Positions 56,955 through 64,000 of a stretch of 64,000 nucleotides of DNA are shown one piece after another; position 1 is the first letter of the stretch; each line of letters begins with the position of its first letter. The position numbers and the translations under genes were made by a program. A model generated the notes under the pieces. It was given only the letters and a program-made list of their open reading frames with translations, was not told the origin of the DNA and ran no database searches. The DNA is taken from the NCBI GenBank assembly GCA_021432605.1, contig MU271153.1, forward strand, positions 62,001 through 126,000, in the 5' to 3' direction. The DNA comes from Coniochaeta sp. PMI_546. Its lineage: Eukaryota; Ascomycota; Sordariomycetes; Coniochaetales; Coniochaetaceae.

Positions 56955-57584
56955 TTTCCCACTTTGTCTGCCCCTAAGCTGTTGCTTCGGTATGGTGTAT
57001 AAAAAGCTTTGGAGGGGGTCAGTTTGTAGGGAGCCAAGGTACCTCTGAAAGGCAGGAAGAAGCTTGGAAACTGATTGGCTAGAGAGCTTAAAGATCACGT
57101 GAGCATGCTAGACTACCGTACTTGTGCAACAAGTGGCACCCTAGAATGACAGGCCTTACCATATACGTAAGGTAGGTAGGTACCTTAGTGTGCTAAGGGG
57201 TACATAGCAACATAAGGTAGGTTGTTAGGAGAAGCTGCGTCAGGGTCGGTTTATCTGGCAACAGCACCCGCAGTTAGTCGAGATACGTCCAGGTAGCTCA
57301 TCTCTTACCTGTCCACTTGGATTCCAGTTCAGTCAACCAGCAAAAACCCAACAGCTCCCTCGACCTGCGTCTCTCCATCCTCAAGCTCTGTGCGACTCCC
57401 CAACAGTGCAATTGTCAATGCTGCTCTGAAAATCAACATTGCCCTTTTTCGAATTCATAGCCAAGTCCGCATTGCATCCCCCGCCATAATCACGCCCCCC
57501 CCCCTTCTTTGCTCGACGCTTTGCTCGACACAGCAAAGCCACTCCGACTCGGTCAACTCAAGGCGCATTCGAGCCTGTGCCAAC
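56955..57584. other. Divergent promoter RRM gene / SEC31
   Basis: A 630-base region holding two promoters, with GGTAGGTAGGTACC and ATAAGGTAGG words around 57,170-57,220. No gene seen. Confidence 0.55.
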
Positions 57585-60500
57585 ATGGTTCGACTAAGAG
57601 AAATCCCTCGGACGGCTGCATTTGCCTGGTCCTCAGATACTGCAAACCCGTTGCTGGTCACCGGAACTCGCGCTGGAGCCGTTGATGCCGACTTCTCGGA
57701 CGAAACCACGCTCGAGCTGTGGGATCTGAAGCTCGACAGCCAAGAACAGGGCCTAGAGCTTCAACCCATAGCAAGTATTGTTGCTGAGTCAAGGTGACTA
57801 GCTACTGGCCCTGTTTGGCCTTCCCCATCTACATTGAGGGTTACTGCTGACGAATCTGAACTGCAGATTCTACGACATTGCTTGGGGGCTTCCTAATGCT
57901 GAGCATCCCCGTGGCATCATCGCCGGCGCATTGGAAAACGGTTCACTTACACTATGGGATGCTGAGAAGTTGGTCGGTGGCGCAAAAGATGCACTCATAT
58001 CAACTACCACGAAGCACACCGGAGCCATCAAATCGTTGCAGTTCAACCCCCTGAAGCCGCAGCTTCTGGCTTCCGCCGGTGCGAAGGGCGAGCTCTTCGT
58101 ATACGATGTCAACGATATTTCGACTCCTTTCCGGCTCGGTACTTCGGCAGCACGGGCTGACGACATCGAATGCGTTGCTTGGAACCGCAAGGTCCCCAAC
58201 ATCCTTGCTACGGGTGGTGCCGGAGGATTTGTGACGGTGTGGGATCTGAAGACGAAAAAAGCTTCGTTGACTCTGAACAACAACCGCAAGCCGGTGAGCG
58301 CCATTGCATGGGATCCCAACAACTCGACAAAGCTTCTGACAGCTACACCTGACGACAACACGCCTGTCATCTACTTGTGGGACCTGAGGAACTCGAATGC
58401 TCCGGAACGTACTCTTCAGGGCCATGAACAGGGTGTCTTGTCACTTTCATGGTGTCAGCAGGACCCGGACCTGCTCTTGTCTTGCGGAAAGGACAACAGG
58501 ACACTCGTCTGGAACCCCCACACCGGCGAGAGATACGGAGAGTTCCCCGAGGTCACCAACTGGACTTTCCTGACTCGCTTCAACCCCCACAACCCGAACC
58601 TGTCGGCAACAGCCTCGTTTGATGGCAAGATTACTATCCAGACGCTGCAGAACACCAATCCTTCCACCACGCAGACCACAGCCCAGAACAACCTTGACGG
58701 CGAGGACTTCTTTACCAAAGCCCAGACTCAACCCCAAGGCGCTTCGTTCTCTCTGGGTAAGGCCCCATCTTGGTTGGAGAGACCAGTAAGCGTGTCCTTT
58801 GGCTATGGCGGTAAAGTAGTCATTGTCAAGAAGAACCAGACTGCTGCTGGGCAACACAGATCATCGCAGATCCAGATAGCTCAGTTCTCCGTCGATTCCG
58901 ACATTGGTGCCGCTACCGAGAAGTTTGAAGAAGCTCTTAAGAATGGCGACATTGCCAGCTTTTGCGAATTGCATTCGGAGCAAGCCAAGACCGAGGAGGA
59001 AAAGGCAGAATGGCAGATACTGCAAACCTTGAGCAGCGCCGACGGCAGGGCGAAGATCGTCGAGTATCTGGGCTTTGGCAAGGAAGAGACCTCCGAGGGG
59101 AAGAAGGAACAGTTGTCTCCCACCTCGGACCACCACAAGGACGATAAGCTTTCCGCTTCAGGGCAATCGAATGGTGTCCGTGGCCACAAGAAGGGCGCGA
59201 TATCGAGCCTGTGGGCAGATGGCGAGGATGCGGACGACTTCTTGTCAGAGCTCACCGCAACCAAAGAGGTGAAGACTGACAATCCCTTCCACCTGCTCAG
59301 CGAAGGCAATACCGCTGTGGAAGACTCCATCACCAAGGCACTGTTGGTTGGTAACTTTGAGAAGGCTACAGACATCTGCCTTGAGCAAGGCCGAGTAGCC
59401 GATGCCTTTATCATCGCTAACTGCGGCGGGAAAGAGCTCCTCGAAAAGGTGCAGACGACGTACCTGGCGAGCAAACGGGGCAGTCCTAGTTACCTGCGCC
59501 TCCTTGGCTCAGTGGTGTCCAAGAATCTCTGGGACATTGCTTATAACGCCGACCTGGCGAACTGGAAGGAGACCATGGTCTCGCTTTGCACATATGCCGA
59601 GCCATCAGAGTTTCCGGACCTCTGCGAGGCACTCGGTGATCGAATCCTAGAGACTGGCTCCAGGAAAGATGCCTCATTTTGTTATCTTGTCGGCTCGAAG
59701 CTCGAAAAGGTCGTTGACATCTGGATCTCGGAGCTCGAGGAGTCCGAACAGGCTGGTATGAAGGACTCAAACAACGATTCGACTTTCTCGGTTCATGCAC
59801 GGTCTCTGCAGCGTTTCATTGAAAAGGTTACGGTCTTCAGACACGTCACCAAGTTCGCCGATTCGGAGAAGGGCCTGTCATCTGGATGGAAGCTGGGTGC
59901 ACTATATGACAAATACACCGAGTATGCTGACATCGTGGCCGCTCACGGCCAACTCGGAATCGCCCAGAAATACCTCGACCTCCTTCCTGACCAGTATCCT
60001 GCTGCTGAACTCGCAAGAGAGCGAGTTAGGCGTGCAACGAAGAAGGCTGCGCCCCAGGTGACCAGTCGCCAGCAGGCTGCAAGCTCCAGGGTGGCATCGC
60101 GACCCCAGGCGTCTTTCGGATACCAGCCTCCCGCCCCGGCACCAGCATCTAGCACGAGTCCACTCAACCCTTATGCGGCACAGCACACCCAACCGCCCAC
60201 CCAACCGGCTGCCTCGAACCCCTACGGCCCGCCCGCTGCATCGCCATATCAGCCTGCGGTTCAGCCTGTCGTCCCGGCCAACCCTTATGCTCCACAAGGG
60301 GGCGGCTACGCGCCCTCTGCTCCTCCGGTGACTCCGTACGCGCCTCCAGCGGGTGCCTATGGTCAACCGGCTCCTTACGGAGCACCACCTAGGACAACCC
60401 AGCCGACGACAGCGCCTCCGCCACCTAGGGCAAAGGATGCTGGTGACTGGAACGATGTCCCCATGGTTGTGAAGCCCCCGACTCGGAAGTCGACCCCCAG

Positions 60501-61496
60501 GGTAGCACCCATCAGCTCGCCATTCCCGAACCAACCGAGTCTGGCGTCACCTCCACCAACCGGGCCATACCAGCGGAGTGTACCGACACCACCGCCTCCT
60601 CCTCCCAAGGCGTCGGCTCCGCCGCCTAGGAACATGTCATCTCCACTGACTGGCCCCCCGTCCGCGGGCCACCAGATCGCCAGGCCCCCGTCGACGGCGG
60701 CCAACACGTACGCGCCTCCACCGCCGCCTCCGCAAGCGGGTCTCGGGCACACGCCGGCGGTACCGCGGACGGCGTCGCCTTACAATGCGCCTCCCCCTGG
60801 AGCGGCTCCTAGCCGATACGCTCCGGCTCCGGCAGCACAGCAATATAACCAGCCACCGGCTGCGGCACCGCTCGCGCCTCCACCTGCTGCCAGGGGGCCA
60901 CCGCCGTCCAACGCCTATGCGGCGGCGCCACATGCGGCTCCTGGCGACGGCAGCCAGTATGCCCCTGCGCCCTTTGAAGCGGCGGCACCTCAGGCAAGCC
61001 GGCCACCAGTCGGACCGCCACCGGCAGCAAGGCCAACACCGACGCCCCCGCCACCTGCCCGGGCAGCGCCTCCCAAGGCCAAGTACCCGCCGGGTGACCG
61101 GTCTCACATTCCTGCCAACGCCCAAAGGCTGGTGGAGATCCTGGACCGTGACATGCAGCGCGTGGCGTCCAAAGCACCGGCATCGTTCGCTCCGCAAGTA
61201 AAGGACACGCAGAAGCGGCTGGGACTCTTGTTTGACGACCTCAACAACCAGCTGCTAGTCAAGCCGGACACGATCGAGGATCTGTCGCGCTTGGCAGCAG
61301 CTCTGGAGGCGAGGGACTACGACACTGCCCACAAGCTCCAGGTCGAGATTCAGCGGGATAAAACGGAGGAGTGTGGCAACTGGATGGTGAGTTTTCCCCT
61401 ATTGTTTGACATTTTGTAGCTTTTCTAGGTTGCTGACATTGGGGTCAACAGGTCGGTGTCAAGCGTCTCATTAGCATGAGCAAGGCGACTCCGTAG
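57585..61496 (+). CDS. sec31: COPII coat protein Sec31
   Basis: Three exons (57585-57793, 57867-61386, 61452-61496) give 1,257 residues. The N-terminal beta-propeller has WD40 repeats: [33 protein letters not shown] and [17 protein letters not shown], with the last blade near [17 protein letters not shown]. The helical middle (about 380-780) is the alpha-solenoid. Then there is a long Pro-rich region (residues about 780-1110) and a C-terminal conserved block [20 protein letters not shown] to [20 protein letters not shown]. It forms the outer COPII cage with Sec13 and activates Sar1 GTP hydrolysis. The last exon encodes only [14 protein letters not shown]. The start is the first ATG of the frame. 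It fits the family well in length. Confidence 0.96.
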
Positions 61497-62185
61497 CCGA
61501 CACACTGGGTTCTAGCGAGGTAGAGAATGGGTACAGAGCATGATGGAGGGGTTTGGTGTTGTTGTCGTCCATGGAGATTGACGTGGGAATTGAGTGGTTG
61601 GAGGACGCGGATGGAAACCGTTGAAGCCATGGAGAGAGAGAGAGTGTAGTGGAAAGCTGTAGCGAAAAGTGGCCAGTCAGTTGTTCATTTGAGAGACTGC
61701 ATTCCGTAAACCTAGAAGGATATGCGATTCTTTATGCCGTGTCCAGCATATTCCCCCACGCCCCTTAACCCGCCTACCCGACCTTCGTCGGTGTGCAAGG
61801 TGAGGGATGTTGTATGTACGTACATGTGCCTGTAAGTAAGGCACTTTACCTAAGGTACCGTAGGGTACATGTGCAAGGTACCTTATTGTGGTGTTGTGGT
61901 GCTGTGGAAGGTTGGTGCTGTGGAAGGTGGGCGGTCCCGATAAGATAAAAGGAACTCAACCATGGAAAGCTGCCCTGACCTCATTTCGAAGGCTCCACGT
62001 CAACCTCTACCTTGTGTAAAGTGCAACTCATCCAACTACCTCCTACCTTGGTCTAGACCCTGCATACAGCGCACCACACACACACACACACACAATCTTA
62101 TCGCCAATACTCCTCGACTGTAAACTTGGCGAATTGCACATACTTCCACCCCAAAAGTGAGCAATCTACCCGGACGCATACCACC
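61497..62185. other. Intergenic region SEC31/GET2 with GGTACC cluster
   Basis: The 3' end of SEC31 and promoter of GET2 lie here. A cluster of GTACGTACATG, ACCTAAGGTACC and AAGGTACCTTA words is at about 61,810-61,885. A (CA)n run is at 62075-62094, close to the GET2 start. No gene seen. Confidence 0.6.
62075..62094. repeat. (CA)n microsatellite before GET2
   Basis: Ten CA units lie about 90 bases before the GET2 start codon, in what is probably leader or promoter. Confidence 0.9.
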
Positions 62186-63340
62186 ATGACAGAGACCGCC
62201 GACGACGCCGCGGCGGCATCCGCCCGAGCTGCAGAGCAAGCCCGTCTTCGCAAGGAGCGTCGCGAGGCCAAGATCAAGGCGGGCGGCGCATCACGTCTGA
62301 ACAAGATCACCGGCCTGGGCGGTGGTGTCCAGAGAGGTCAGTCCTTCACCTAAGCCCTCCTCAGAGACAAGAACCCAGTGCTCAAACGGAACTGATAAAA
62401 CTGACGGGACGTGACAAAACCACCCCCAGACCCCCCGCCTCCTCCCACAACCCCGCAGTCCACACCTCTCCGAAGCCAAACCTCCCCCCCAAGTACGGCG
62501 GCCAGCGGCCCAACACCGGCCTCGGACGACCACCACGCCGACCCGGACGAAGTCGACATCTCGCAGCACTACTACGCCCCGCAGACCACGAACCGCATCC
62601 CGACCGATCCTCCGGGGGCGGCCATGTCGGAGGACCAGCTGCGGCAGATGATGCTCGGCTTCGACCCCGCCGGACCGGGCATGGGCGGCGGCATGATGCC
62701 GGGTATGATGGGGCTGCCCGGCGCAGACGGCGAGGACCCGATGATGAAGATGCTCCAGCAGATGATGGGCGGCGGGCCAGGCGGCAATCCGTTCGCAGCA
62801 CCCGGTGGTGGCGGTGGCGGCGGCGTCAACAACCCCTTCGGTCCCGGCTCGCCGTTCGGGGCGCCCCGAGGGGAGGCGGCCGTGGTGACGGACCGGTACT
62901 CGGCCGTCTGGCGGCTGCTGCACACGGCCGTCGCGCTGGGGCTGGGGCTGTACATCGCCCTGTGCACCAGCTTCGCGGGCACGAAGCTGCAGCGCGTCGA
63001 GTCCTCCGTCACGGGAGCTATCGGGCGCACCGCCGGCAAGGGGGGGCTGGTGGGCGGGGACGGCGTGGTGGGGATGGACGACGAGGGCAAGTTCGACTCG
63101 AGACGGTTCTTCTGGGCGTTTGCTACTGCCGAGGCGGTGCTGCTGACGACGAGGTACTTCTTCGACAGGGCTAGGCAGCCGGCCGGGGGGTTGGTGGGTC
63201 TGGTGGTCGGGTTCTTGCCGCCTCCGTTCAAGGGCTATGTGGAGATTGCCTTGAGGTACGCCCAGGTGTTTGGGACGGTGAGGTCGGATGTGCTCGTCTG
63301 TGTCTTTGTTCTCGGGGTGTGCTCTTGGTTGAGGGGATAG
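62186..63340 (+). CDS. get2: GET complex subunit Get2
   Basis: Two exons (62186-62336, 62430-63340) give 353 residues. The N terminus has the positively charged cluster RLRKERREAKIKAGGASRLN that captures the Get3 ATPase, then ITGLGG. A Pro/Thr-rich linker, a Met/Gly-rich middle (GPGMGGGMMPGMMGLPG) and a long Gly run follow. The C-terminal third has three hydrophobic segments (around VWRLLHTAVALGLGLYIALC, FFWAFATAEAVLLTTRYFFD and VLVCVFVLGVCSWL). Get1/Get2 is the ER membrane receptor that inserts tail-anchored proteins. SNAREs such as Vti1 are among such clients, which makes this a natural partner of VTI1. No other start is in frame after an acceptable leader. Confidence 0.88.
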
Positions 63341-64000
63341 GACGGAATGTCGGGTGAGGGTTGTGGCATGATGTGTCAGGTAGCTTGTCACGAAATGGAA
63401 CTTTTGAACCCTCTGAGGTGATAGTTGGTGCGATTTGCTGGTGGTTTTCCGTGATTTTTGTGAAGGCCGGTCCCGGTCAACACGGCCGTGGTGTGCATCT
63501 TACACCATCTGTGAACGGAAAGGGAAGGTCTGCAGGGTCTCTCAGCCAGGGAAGGCAGACTGTCTCCTGCCACGTTACTATTTGTATCATTTTGCATTCC
63601 CCGTGATCGTCATTTCATCCGACACGGGGACATAGGCAGCGCCATACTCCTTGTGTTGACAGTCATTAGCTTGTCCATTGGCTGTTCAGGAACCGGAGTG
63701 TAGTCTGTGGGCTAGTGCTTCGAACAAGGCCACGACATCTTGACACATAAGACGGGGTATGCTCATTTTCTTGGCCGTTGTTAACGTTGGATATGTGTGT
63801 TGTATAGTCAAAACACTACAATCAAGTGTTATATTGTACTCCAAGCAGTCTTGCTTCATGAGCCTCGCTCCTCTCCTCGCCGATAGTATTACAACCTGTA
63901 AATCTAGTCTTGAGCTCAAAACCCGGTGGACAATCATGTAGTCCGCCCTGTATCCATCTACCCAAGATGCAGCCGATCCATGCTGATGCTCCAACGTACA
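63341..64000. other. Right-edge intergenic region, no gene seen
   Basis: About 660 bases after GET2. A minus-strand frame at 63686-63994 shows no domain and could be the 3' end of an unsupported gene that runs off the window. Confidence 0.4.

Overview
The window looks like nuclear DNA of a filamentous ascomycete, most likely a Sordariomycete. The evidence is short introns (about 50-180 bp) with GT...AG ends, densely packed single-copy housekeeping genes on both strands, an ILV6 and an arginine-pathway OTC typical of Pezizomycotina, and intergenic DNA sprinkled with GGTACC-type palindromes. I cannot name the species. By splicing the reading frames by eye I could support about 25 protein genes, nearly all with exon lengths that sum to whole codons.

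Layout. 1-8,200 is an accessory-looking stretch: a secreted HD-domain cyanamide-hydratase-like gene, a decayed old-yellow-enzyme pseudogene, a fungal transcription-factor-like gene and an FAD amine-oxidase-like gene. 9,250-25,960 is a housekeeping block: VTI1 (v-SNARE), RRP12 (ribosome export), SEC17 (alpha-SNAP), a GatC-like mitochondrial amidotransferase subunit, a DUF726 (Mil1/TMCO4) protein, YPI1 (PP1 regulator) and a DENN-domain protein. 25,961-28,701 is the largest gene-free interval. 28,702-35,491 has TRAPPC13, a nine-exon KH-domain splicing protein, ILV6 and ornithine carbamoyltransferase. 35,670-37,500 is a repeat island with two copies of an element with 53-bp terminal inverted repeats. 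37,686-46,000 has two DUF3712-type genes flanking a divergent pair of mitochondrial-ribosome genes (GEP3 and an L51/S25-type ribosomal protein). 46,868-63,340 has the HECT ligase HUL4, ribosomal protein S10, SDE2, COX12, a B12D/NDUFA4-like subunit, an RRM protein, SEC31 and GET2.

How they fit together. Many genes serve membrane traffic (VTI1, SEC17, DUF726, DENN, TRAPPC13, SEC31, GET2), and others ribosome production or mitochondrial translation and respiration. Two divergent pairs share both a short intergenic region and a pathway: GEP3 with the mitoribosomal protein, and COX12 with the B12D subunit. Regulatory sequence that can be read directly includes a telomere-like telobox upstream of RRP12 and a TGAGTCA (Gcn4/CPC1-type) site upstream of ILV6. 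I saw no convincing tRNA, rRNA, CRISPR array or biosynthetic core gene. The best candidates for something new are the inverted-repeat element family upstream of OTC, the GGTACC/ACGTGTACACGT intergenic palindromes and the pathway-matched divergent promoters.
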